From NCBI GenBank assembly GCA_020466095.1, contig CM035808.1, positions 52,144,329 through 52,208,328 of the forward strand: 64,000 bases of DNA, in the 5' to 3' direction. The notes beneath the pieces are model-generated. The model was given only the letters and a program-made list of their open reading frames with translations. It ran no database searches and was not told the origin of the DNA. The stretch comes from Chlorops oryzae. Lineage: Eukaryota; Arthropoda; Insecta; Diptera; Chloropidae. This document shows, in pieces, positions 20,354-30,318 of this stretch. Both the position numbers and the translations under genes were made by a program. Within the stretch, counting starts at the first letter, position 1. Every line of letters begins with the position of its first letter.

Positions 20354-22235
20354 TTTTGGACCAGAGAAACTGGATAGCGACCCTATAGAAATTTTTTGTG
20401 CTGATTCCGAATCTGGTACCCGTTTTTCTCTATCACGTCAAGTTTTTGAGAAATCGTTAAATAACGGTTTTTGACATTTTTACCTATAGTCTATGTCAAT
20501 AATGAGGTCGTAGACCCTATATGCCTTAACCGATTTCAAAGTTTTTGGTACTCATATGAAAGAGGAATGACAACGCAACATATCCTTTATACACAAATTT
20601 GGAATTGATTCAGTAACTTGGAAGCTATAGGGCAAAAAACGCGATGCTGATTTCCAATTTTTAGCGATTTTGTTTAAAAACTTGAAATTCAAATGGTTAT
20701 AATTTCCGAACCAAGGCTGGTATTCCAGGTCTTAATACTTTGAATGAAAGAACAATCAATTGAAAAAGTTTTGAGCCTAAAACAAAAAAAACCCTTGCGT
20801 CGTTCTAATTTTATGAGGATTTTCGCTGAAAATGGCAAAAACGAATTTTTATTTTTGGTATATTCTTCGCTCGTTCATATGTATATTTCAGTTCGAATTG
20901 TGTATGTTGGTAAAACTGGCTTAAAAAACATAAAACTTAAATTCTATTTTAAACCTATCTTTAAAGCTAAAACCAATTTAAACTTTAAAAATGAACAGAA
21001 TTTGAACTGAGCCTTTTGTATTGTTTACTATCTGTTTCGCGTATAAGGGACCAGCAATAGTCACTCAACTGCTGGGTCTATTCAAAAATTTCGTAAAGGC
21101 GCTGCAGCGATATGGACCAGCCTTCCAATATTTGATTAAATTTTTTCCGAAAATTTCCTATGCCAAAATTAAAGAAGGTGTTTTTATTGGACCAGACATC
21201 AGAAAAATCATGCGTGATGAACACTTTTCGAAACATCTGTCACCTATAGAAGCAGCTGCTTGGTCATCATTTAAAGACGTTGTGGGAAATTTTTTGGGAA
21301 ATAAAAAAAGCGACAACTACATAAAAATAGTTGGAGGACTCTTGAAAAATTATCGAAAAATGGGAGTTCGGATGTCACTAAAAATACATTTTCTCCACTC
21401 ACATTTGGATTTCTTCCCCGAAAACTTGGGCAAAACTAGCGACGAACAAGGAAAGCGCATTCACCAGGACCTACAGAGGATTGAAAAAAATTATAAGGGC
21501 TTTTGGGATGAAGGAATGTTGAGTGACTATTGCTGGTCCCTTATACGCGAAACAGATAGTAAACAATACAAAAGGCTCAGTTCAAATTCTGTTCATTTTT
21601 AAAGTTTAAATTGGTTTTAGCTTTAAAGATAGGTTTAAAATAGAATTTAAGTTTTATGTTTTTTAAGCCAGTTTTACCAACATACACAATTCGAACTGAA
21701 ATATACATATGAACGAGCGAAGAATATACCAAAAATAAAAATTCGTTTTTGTCATTTTCAGCGAAAATCCTCATAAAATTAGAACGACGCAACGGATTTT
21801 TTTTTGTTTTAGGCTCAAAACTTTTTCAATTGATTGTTCTTTCATTCAAAGTATTAAGACCTGGAATACCAGCCTTGGTTCGGAAATTAAAACCATTTGA
21901 ATTTCAAGTTTTTAAACAAAATCGCTAAAAATTGGAAATCAGCATCGCGTTTTTTGCCCTATAGCTTCCAAGTTACTGAATCAATTCCAAATTTGTGTAT
22001 AAAGGATATGTTGCGTTGTCATTCCTCTTTCATATGAGTACCAAAAACTTTGAAATCGGTTAAGGCATATAGGGTCTACGACCTCATTATTGACATAGAC
22101 TATAGGTAAAAATGTAAAAAACCGTTATTTAACGATTTCTCAAAAACTTGACGTGATAGAGAAAAACGGGTACCAGATTCGGAATCAGCACAAAAAATTC
22201 CTATAGGGTCGCTATCCAGTTTTTCTGGTCCAAAA
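20354..22235. mobile_element. Transposon with about 700-bp inverted repeats in the gypsy leader
   Basis: Ends are TTTTGGACCAGAGAAACTGG and the complement of TTTTGGACCAGAAAAACTGG. Arms run from 20354 to about 21070 and from about 21526 to 22235, nearly identical by eye. Only about 450 bases in the middle are single copy. No target duplication is visible (ATACAAGG outside left, GTTGGCCT outside right). It interrupts the leader between the primer site and the first small ORF. Confidence 0.75.
21021..21602 (+). pseudogene. C-terminal fragment of an uncharacterised transposon protein
   Basis: The 193-codon frame starts in the left arm and ends in the right arm. It contains FIGPDIRKIMRDEHF, AAAWSSFKDVVGNFLGNKKS, MSLKIHFLHSHLDFFPENLG, DEQGKRIHQDLQRIEKNY and DEGMLSDYCWSLIRETDS. 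I recognise this block from many multicopy arthropod and hydra proteins of unknown function, where it is the C-terminal region of a much longer protein. The N-terminal part is missing, so this is an internal deletion derivative. Which transposon superfamily it belongs to is not clear to me. Confidence 0.65.
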
Positions 22236-22323
22236 GTTGGCCTTTATTTGTAAACTTGTGTTATCGCTGTGGCTCTGAAGAAAAGGAATAGCTACTGACA
22301 GCTTTGATGACTCGTACACCAGC

Positions 22324-22548
22324 ATGAAACCAACATTAACTGAGGCATTAATAGAAGACCCTACAGCCGGCCCCCGTCCTCTCAGCATCAAGGAATATCA
22401 GGCGAGACGATTAGAGAAATCCAAAAGGGAATCTGAAGAAAAGGAAGCCAAATTGACAACTATACCCCAGCATAAACGTCCAAAAAGAAGAGGAGGTGCC
22501 AAAAATAAATTGCGAAGACTACGTGCAACCCTCATCAGGCAGGCTTAA
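22324..22548 (+). CDS. Small basic leader ORF of the 412-like element
   Basis: The 74-residue frame is rich in Arg and Lys: RPLSIKEYQARRLEKSKRES, then HKRPKRRGGAKNKLRRLRAT. The mdg1/412 lineage is known for small ORFs between the 5' LTR and gag. Function is unknown. The strongly basic character would fit RNA binding, which is inference. It ends 260 bases before the next small ORF. Confidence 0.55.
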   Translation: MKPTLTEALIEDPTAGPRPLSIKEYQARRLEKSKRESEEKEAKLTTIPQHKRPKRRGGAKNKLRRLRATLIRQA

Positions 22549-22806
22549 TCAACAAAAAACCCAGAAACTTGGAAGAAGATAGGACGATTGGAAGAGCAGC
22601 TCAAAACCAAGAGTGCTGAATAGCACCTTGCAACTTCAATTTACATTGGAAGTGGCAAGACGCGTATAACGCGGTCACTCCAATGAGGTAAAAAAAAAAA
22701 AAATTTTTTTTTTTGGAGTTTTTCTACTTTCATAAATTCAAAAAAAAAAAAAAAGTTCTTTGCGGTAAAAATAAAATTTTCTTAGAATTTTTCTGCTTCA
22801 ATAAAT

Positions 22807-23040
22807 TTGAAAAAAAAAAATTTTTTTTATAAAATCACAATGGAGTATGAAATAATTATATTACGGTTTTGCACTGAAGGAAACAAATTTTTAAAATTTA
22901 ATGTAAGACTAGATAGAGACGTAGATGCAACTTTACTCGAAGCTACCCTCGATTCCATTCAAATAATAAATAGAGCATTAGAACGACAAGGTATCATATC
23001 AATGTATGTTGAAGTATCAGCAAAAACAGTTTGTGAATAA
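22807..23040 (+). CDS. Small leader ORF of the 412-like element, function unknown
   Basis: The 77-residue frame includes MEYEIIILRFCTEGNKFLKF and ATLDSIQIINRALERQGIIS. The likely start is the internal Met at about 22840, after an A-rich stretch. It lies between two homopolymer-rich spacers (22687-22820 and 23041-23060). It has no recognisable domain. Confidence 0.4.
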   Translation: MKKKNFFYKITMEYEIIILRFCTEGNKFLKFNVRLDRDVDATLLEATLDSIQIINRALERQGIISMYVEVSAKTVCE

Positions 23041-23105
23041 AAAAAAAAAAAATAAAAAATAAAAAAAAAATTAAATTAATAAATAAAATAAAAGAAACGT
23101 TATCT

Positions 23106-23357
23106 TTGAAATTTTTTGTAAATCTACCAATTCTTACTATGGGCGGCCAAAAATCTAAAATTCAGGATCCCAAAGCAAACGTTATAAACGAATTAGAAGT
23201 ATCAACGAACATAATAAATCTTGAACCAATAGAAATTCTTTTAACCATTTTAACAGTCATTTCCTGTGTGGAATTAGCAATGAAAATATATACATTGCAT
23301 AACAAATCAATTAAAAAGAAGTATGTTAGTAAAGCTAATGATTTAGACAAAATATAA
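23106..23357 (+). CDS. Small ORF with a hydrophobic segment before gag
   Basis: The 83-residue frame has a probable start at MGGQKSKIQDPKA (about 23139), a possible N-myristoylation-like start, and a hydrophobic stretch EILLTILTVISCVELAMKIY that could span a membrane. It ends 13 bases before the gag start codon. The arrangement suggests a translated upstream ORF of the element, but its role is unknown. Confidence 0.4.
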   Translation: MKFFVNLPILTMGGQKSKIQDPKANVINELEVSTNIINLEPIEILLTILTVISCVELAMKIYTLHNKSIKKKYVSKANDLDKI

Positions 23358-23370
23358 ATTATCTTGAGTA

Positions 23371-25483
23371 ATGGAAAGATGGACACAGATAAGTAATTTT
23401 TTAGAAGCGGAAAAACGGAATTTTATTCGAATTAGCAAACTCTTAACTAGAAACAGATATATAAGACCAGGTACAGTTCAAAGACATTTGCAAACATTGA
23501 TTGAAATTTTTAACTCAATAAGAGCTACAATCAGTGCAAAATACGAAAAATTCACTAAGGAACACAAAGATTTAGCTTTAGCAATTTTTTTGGAATTAAG
23601 AGACAAGCTATTAAAAATACTAGCAAGGTACGACATTGAGCATGAAATTTCTCATAATATTAGAGAACCAGCAGAAGTTGATTTGAGTTCCTTCGACCAG
23701 GACTCCACAAAGTTTCAATCAGAATCTGACAATTGCGAAGACGCAACAAATTTTTTAAGCCTTCTGTTTGACGATAATCCATCAACACAAATAAAAATGT
23801 CACAACCGGATTTTATAAGACTAGCAGCCTCAATACTGAGCGATTTTGATGGGCGTCCTCAAAATTTGCAAGCATTCCTTGACTCTTTGGAATTACTTAA
23901 AACAGTAGTCGGAGGACACGAAGAGATAGCTGTTAATTTAATAAAAACTAAATTGAAAGGAGATTCAAGAAGACTAATAACTAACGAAGCTACAATAGAT
24001 GAAATAAAAACAAGTAAGGGTGTTATAGTCAGGCCAGCCTGACAATAGAATACCCGACACAGACATTTATTTTCGAATAATTTTTAATATCAAGAGGTGT
24101 TTAAGGACATATTGGGCCCATATACCGACTTTTGTTAAATTTCTTTATAAAAACCGCCCATTTGCCACGCCAAATTTTTAAATTTTTATGAGATTCCAAT
24201 CGGACCCTTATATATACGCTTAAATTCTAAGTTTCATTGAAATATTTCAATAAAGTCCGCTTTTGAGGCATTTTTGGGATTTTTGTGACAGACCCTAGTA
24301 CTAGAGGTACCCTTAATAATGGTTCGATCGAAAATTTTTGGGGAGGACGTTACTGGCTATCAAGGAAGCATACGTGCCAACTTTCGTTCAAGTCCCATTT
24401 GTATTTCGGGTGTAGGAGACAATTTTCTAAAAACGCCCTTATGCCACGCCCACTTTTCAAATTTTTTGAAATCATATTACTTGCCTTTAAACATGTTCAA
24501 ATACCAAGTTTCATCAAAATATCTTGAAAAACTTAGGTTTTAGAGCAGTTTTTGTGATTTTCGTAAAAGACCCTAGTACTGGAGGTACCCCTAAAAATGG
24601 TCCGATCGGGTCCATTCTCGAACTTGTTCTTACTCATGTCCCCATGACTACGCATACCAAATTTTGTCAAGATAGCTCAACTCCTTCGATAAGATAACTG
24701 TATACAGACAGACAGACAGACGGACAGACAGACAGACGGTAATGTCTAAATCGAATCTCCTGGTGACGCTGATCATTTCTATATACATTTTGTATGGTCT
24801 ATCTCGACTGGTTCTGGGTGTTACACACAACCAAACAAACGCAATATACCCTCGACACAGAGTGTGTCGGGTATAATTAAATTACAATCAAAATGTAAAG
24901 GGGAATCCACTAAAGCTTTACAAGAAAAAATTAAAAATATTAAACAAGAAAAGAAAACCGCCACGGATTTTAGCACAGAAATACGAGAACTGACTAAACA
25001 ATTAGAAAGTGCTTACATCACAGACGGCTTAACTTCCGAATTAGCATCCACATATTCGGCACAGGCAGCGGTGGATGCATTTAAAGCAAATTCCTTGAAC
25101 CCTGAAGTAAAACTGGTTATGAAAAGCGGACAGTTCAGCAGTGTCGAAGGCGCTGTTGCAAAATTCATGGAGGCTAGTAATGACGCTACCAATCATTCAA
25201 GTAACATCATGTTCTATAACAGAAGAAGTATAGAAATTTTAATAAATACAATAATCGTGGAAGTAACTATATTGGTGGACGCGGCAACCACAATCGTGGA
25301 AATTTGCGAGGCCGAGGTCGTTCCTATCCAAATATAACCTATGGAAATTATAATAATTTTAATAACAGAAACAACTTCAGAGGAAGAAATAGAGGCAACA
25401 CCACGAATCAACCCAGTAGGAGTGTTAGGTCATTGAATACCGAACAAACGACGGAAAACCTGCAAACTCCACAACAAAATTAA
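23371..25483 (+). pseudogene. gag: gag of the 412-like element, interrupted by a MITE
   Basis: The N-terminal part (23371-24006) is open for 212 codons and includes RLAASILSDFDGRPQNLQAF and KTVVGGHEEIAVNLIKTKLK, the capsid-like core. The frame is cut after IDEI by the insert 24007-24875 and resumes with IKLQSKCKGEST. A one-base frameshift near 25220 is needed to reach the C-terminal tail, which is rich in Arg, Gly and Asn (GGRGNHNRGNLRGRGRSYP) and stops at 25481-25483. An RGG-type tail in place of CCHC knuckles would bind RNA. The product would form the particle shell. Confidence 0.85.
24007..24875. mobile_element. Non-autonomous element inserted in gag
   Basis: Removing this segment restores the gag reading frame (IDEI followed by IKLQ). 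TA or ATA is present on both sides. It opens with AAAACAAGTAAGGGTGTTAT, a start I have seen in many fly repeats, has ATACCCGACACA near the left end and its complement TGTGTCGGGTAT at the right end, and carries an ACAG/ACGG microsatellite at about 24708-24740. GCCACGCCC-type motifs recur inside. There is no coding capacity. The superfamily is undetermined; a TA duplication would fit Tc1/mariner. Confidence 0.7.
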
Positions 25484-25492
25484 ATAGCGCAA

Positions 25493-28400
25493 CAAAAACT
25501 CTTTACACATTTAATCTGCATCTCAATAGTTATATTTCTGCAAAAATTCTTTTGAACAACACCATTAACACCTTTTTAATTGATACCGGAGCAGACATAT
25601 CTGTCTTTAAAATTGATTCTTTAGATATTTCCAGTAGAACACAAATAAATACCTTCCAAAAACTAACACTAAACGGAATAGGACAAGGTTCAATAAGTAC
25701 AATAGGCACAAAAACCACAGATCTAATATGCGACGACCTATTAATTAAACATGAATTTCACATTGTAAAAGATAACTTTCCAATCCCATGCAGGGGCATA
25801 CTCGGTTTAGATTTCCTTAAAAAATACAACTGTATTATAGACTACCAGCCAGATCAAGACTGGCTTGTATTAATACCAACAGACTACCATGAAGATTTGG
25901 CCATCCCTATGCGAAATTCACCCAATATAAATTCATTAACAGTGCCCGCAAGAGCGGAAGTAATTCGGTTAATTAACATCAATCAAAATGAAAATAATAT
26001 CTTCATTCCTCAACAAGAAATCCATCCATGCGTATTTGTGGCCAATACAATCGCAAAAAAGTTGCAAACTTTTGTTAGAATAATCAATACGAACAGTCAA
26101 AATATAACAATCAAAAACTTGAATGTAAAAACTGAAAATTTAGAAAATTACGAAATAATCGCACCAAGAAACACAAATGAAAACTCGGAAGAAAAACTAA
26201 ATAAATTGCGAAAAAATTTCCCACTATTTGCATATGAAAATCTGAATAAATTATGTACAGAATATATAGACATTTTCGCGTTAGAAACAGAAAAAATTAC
26301 AACCAATAATTTCTATAAACAGAAATTACGCCTTAACAATGACGACCCAGCCTACAGGAAAAATTATCGCATACCGCACGCACATAAAGAAGAAATTGTA
26401 AAACAGATTGATAAACTTATAAAAGATGAAATAATAGAACCATCCACATCAGAATATAATAGTCCGATTTTATTGGTACCGAAAAAATCTCTTCCCGGAA
26501 GCAATACTAAGAGATGGAGGTTAGTAGTTGACTACAGAGAAATTAATAAAAGATTAACGGCTGACAAATTCCCACTACCAAGAATAGACGATATTCTTGA
26601 TCAACTAGGCAGAGCTAAATTTTTTTCATGTTTGGATCTACATCCGGTTTTCACCAGATCGAACTCGATAGCGCGTCAAGAAATATAACATCATTTTCAA
26701 CAGATAATGGAAGTTCCCAGTTCAAACGATTGCCTTACGGTCTCAAAATCGCGCCAAACTCATTCCAGAGAATGATGACTCCGGCATTTGCAGGTCTATC
26801 ACCCGCACAAGCATTTCTTTATATGGACGATTTGGTGGTGTTGGGATGTTCAGAAAACCACATGCTCAGGAATTTACGTGACGTTTTTGAAATTTGCCGA
26901 AAATATTATTTGAAATTGCATCCCGAAAAGTGTTTATTCTTTAACAGAGAAGTCACTTATTTAGGGCATAAATGTACTGACAAGGGTATTTTGCCCGACG
27001 AAAGCAAATATGACACCATATTAAACTATCCTACCCCCAAAAAGGCAGACGAAGTAAAAAGATTCGTCGCATTTTGCAATTATTACAGAAGATTTATAGA
27101 AAATTTCGCTAAGTATTCAAGAGTTCTAACAAGATTATGCAGAAAAAACGTACCTTTTGAGTGGACAGATGAATGTAAACAATCATTTCAGTATTTAAAA
27201 AATTCATTACTACAACCACAAATATTACAATACCCCGATTTTAATAGAAATTTTTATATCACAACAGACGCAAGCGGATTTGCCTGCGGAGCGGTGCTAA
27301 CACAGCAGTATGATGATAAAAAATTACCCATAGCATATGCATCACGCTCATTTACAAAGGGTGAATGTAATAAATCGACAATAGAAAAAGAATTAGCAGC
27401 AATACATTGGGGAATAAATTACTTTCGACATATACATATATGGCAAGAGATTTTTCATAAAAACAGATCATCGCCCTCTTACATACTTATTTTCAATGAA
27501 GAACCCATCTTCAAAATTAACACGCATTCGGTTAGATTTAGAAGAGTATGACTTTGTGGTGGGGTATAAAGCAGGAAAGGAAAACTATGTAGCGGATGCG
27601 CTATCCCGCATAGATATTAATGATTTTAAGAAAATGACACAAAATATTGAGACAAAAATCTCAGTAATCATTAGATCAAAAAGCAAAAAAGAGACTAAAA
27701 AGGAAAACGAAAATTTAAGTGTTAAGGAAGAAAAGCCCAAAATATATGAAGCGCTATACAAATATGAAGTAAAAAGACATGTCCAGCTCATCTTCACCCC
27801 ACCAAAACTAGTTTTGAGAAAAGGAAAGAGGATTAGTAGCTTTATTTATATTGATGACCTTTTTGTTAATGAAAAAGTTGACTTAGGCCAACTATTTTCT
27901 AGGCTTAACGCAAAAGCCGATAAGTTAGGCATCAAAAAATTACAAATTTCCATGGAAGATAAATTATTCGAATAAATAAACATAGATGAATTTAAAGAAA
28001 AGGGCAATAATACACTTAAGCAACTGATCATTGCAATAACTCCCAGAATTAATCATGTTACGGACAAAGAATCCATACAAAAGATACTTAGAAAATTCCA
28101 CGATGATCCTGTTAATGGTGGCCACCCAGGTATCAATCGAACGAGTAATAAAATAAAACAATATAACCAGTGGAAAAACATGTCACGAGACATTAAAAAA
28201 TACGTTAAACAATGCATACACTGCAACAAAAGCAAAATAGTGAAGCATAATAGAGACCCCATGACAATTACTGACACTCCTAGTAAACCTTTCCAAATAG
28301 TCAGATTGACACAATAGGACCATTACAAACATCAGAAAATGGGAATGAATACGCTATTACAATTTTATGCGATTTATCAAAATATCTGGTTACAATTCCA

Positions 28401-29113
28401 GTAGCTAGCAAACATGCTAAAACAATAGCAAAGGGAATTTTTGATAATTTTATCCTCACTTTTGGTCAAGTTAACTCAATTATTACCGATATGGGAACGG
28501 AATATAAAAATTCAGTATTTGAAGAATTATGCAAACTATTGAATATCGAACATCGAACGTCGACACCGTATCATCATCAAACGTTAGGCTCAGTAGAACG
28601 AGTACATCGAACATTTAACGAATACGTACGTACTTATATATCAGTAGAAAAAACTGATTGGGATGAGTGGTTGAAATATTTCACTTATTGTTATAACACA
28701 ACCCCATCTACAGCACATGGTTACTGCCCGTTCGAATTAGTTTTCGGTAAAAAACCACCCAAGTATGAATTTCTATCACATAAAACAATTGAGCCAATCT
28801 ACAATCATGAGGCATATAATAAGAAAGTTAAATTTAGACTCCAAATATAATAGCACAAGAAAGAGCTCACAGAATATTGCAACAAAGCAAGCTAAATACA
28901 AAAAACTATTATGATAAAAATGTAAATAGTATAAACATAAAGATAGGAGATTTAGTTTTGGTTAAGGATGACACAGGTCATAAATTAGACAATGCATACA
29001 GGGGCCCTTATAGTGTTGAAAAGATAGATGATAGAAATAATTTTCATTTAAAATGTAATAATAAAACTATAATTATACATAAGAATAGACTTAAGCTATT
29101 CAATAAAGAATAA
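25493..29113 (+). pseudogene. pol: pol of the 412-like element with several frameshifts
   Basis: The frame is -1 relative to the gag tail. Domains in order: aspartic protease (FLIDTGADISVF, about 25570), RT (RWRLVVDYREI, FLYMDDLVVLG with the catalytic DD at about 26825), RNase H (ITTDASGFACGAVL, SRSFTKGECNKST), integrase zinc region (HPGINR, CIHCNKSK) and core with IDTIGP, IITDMGTEYKNS and GSVERVHRTFNEY, supplying D, D and E, then a C-terminal LVLVKDDTGHKL region. One-base shifts occur near 26645, 27430, 28305 and 28850, and a stop at 27973-27975. There is no env. Confidence 0.93.
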
Positions 29114-29287
29114 AACCAAATAAACAAAACAAAAAAAAACAAAAAAACAAAAAAAAAATATATACATATATATATAATATATATTAATAAGGATACAAGA
29201 TACACATACCTATATACACATATTTAAAATTATGAAACCTTAGAATGATCATACAGTTGTAAAATCATTCTTTTAAAGGAAGGGAGG
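29114..29287 (+). other. 3' non-coding end and polypurine tract of the 412-like element
   Basis: After the pol stop comes an A-rich and TA-repeat spacer. AAAGGAAGGGAGG (29275-29287) ends exactly where the 3' LTR begins. This is the polypurine tract that primes plus-strand synthesis. Confidence 0.85.
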
Positions 29288-29477
29288 TGTGGTGAACGAA
29301 TGACATATCAAAGCATAAAGAACAAACGCACTGAAGTCGCCGAACCTCACGCGGCGCAAAAGCATAATAAACAAATGTACTCAGAATGCCGAAGCTCACG
29401 CGGCGCATCATATTTCCAACTTGGTTCATTGCGCTTCGCACAAGTCTTATGATCGCGATAAGCACAGTACAATTTAA

Positions 29478-30318
29478 CCCTTCTGCACTCTTTGGGTCAA
29501 AATGACCCAATTTCGAATTAAATTTCGTTGAATGACCGACTTCAACTTTCTGTATTGATGTAATGTTTTATTTTATCCATAAAAATATTAAATAGATGGG
29601 ATATCTTTAAAAAACAATAAAATAAATTTACATTTGTTTTACATAGAAGCATAAATAGGTTTTTCAAACACATGAAGCGTTTGTGGGTCATTTTGACCCC
29701 ATTGACATTTTAGTTGGCCGACAGACTGATAAATTCCTATATTATATGGACTGAAATTAACCCTTCTTGGAACAGCAACAAAATGTTCAGACGCCGATTG
29801 TACCTCGCGGAGCTAGGAAATCAGTTGATAAGACCACATATTTTGCGACGGCAAAGACTACTTTACGGAAAATCGGCCAAGAATGTTGTACAAGCAATTC
29901 AAAACACAAGACAAAGGTCAGAACGTGCCCTTGAAATGGCATCCGGTTCGGAATCTCCTTCCACAAGTAAGAATGCCATCCGTGTGTCTTTCATCGAGCC
30001 TTCAGGAAAAAGACAGCGCTGTTTCTTTTGCCCCCATGATAAAAATTCAAATAAATATTCAACTATTTGCGAAAAATGCCGAAAATATGTTTGCAAGGAA
30101 CACAATACCAAGGCTATTATCTGCCTAGATTGTGGAAATAAGTCTTAAAATAACTAAATGTAATATTTATCTTTATATATATGAAACAAAAAACCTTAAA
30201 TTTATAAAAAAAAATAAAATAAAATTTATTTAAACAAAAAAAAAATTATTTATATTATCTTGGGTCATTTTGACCCAAAAGACAAAAAGTGTTACTTTTT
30301 TGAAAGAATGCAGAAGGG
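29478..30318. mobile_element. piggyBac-type deletion derivative at a TTAA site
   Basis: Ends are CCCTTCTGCACTCTTT and the complement of CCCTTCTGCATTCTTT. TTAA stands on both sides (29474-29477, 30319-30322). The comparison LTR has one TTAA at the same place. Subterminal GGGTCAAAATGACCC palindromes occur at about 29493 and 30262, and GGGTCATTTTGACCC near 29685. At 841 bp it retains only the end of a transposase gene. Confidence 0.95.
29714..30148 (+). pseudogene. C-terminal remnant of a piggyBac transposase
   Basis: The 144-residue frame ends with a cysteine-rich domain: RCFFCPHDK, ICEKCRKYVCKEHNTK and ICLDCGNKS, the CxxC...CxxC...CxxH...CxxC arrangement found at the C-terminus of piggyBac transposases, where it binds the transposon ends. 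The preceding RRLYLAELGNQLIRPHILRR is the usual region between the catalytic core and this domain. The whole DDD catalytic core is missing, so the product could at most bind DNA. The Met at 29714 is only the first in frame. Confidence 0.85.

Noticed and set aside
27430..29113. Frame breaks in pol as programmed frameshift or recoding sites
   Set aside because: They occur at scattered positions without slippery sequences and would be needed many times in one protein, so mutation or sequence error is simpler.
29114..29287. An env gene in the 412-like element
   Set aside because: Only about 170 bases lie between the pol stop and the 3' LTR, and no signal peptide or transmembrane frame is present.
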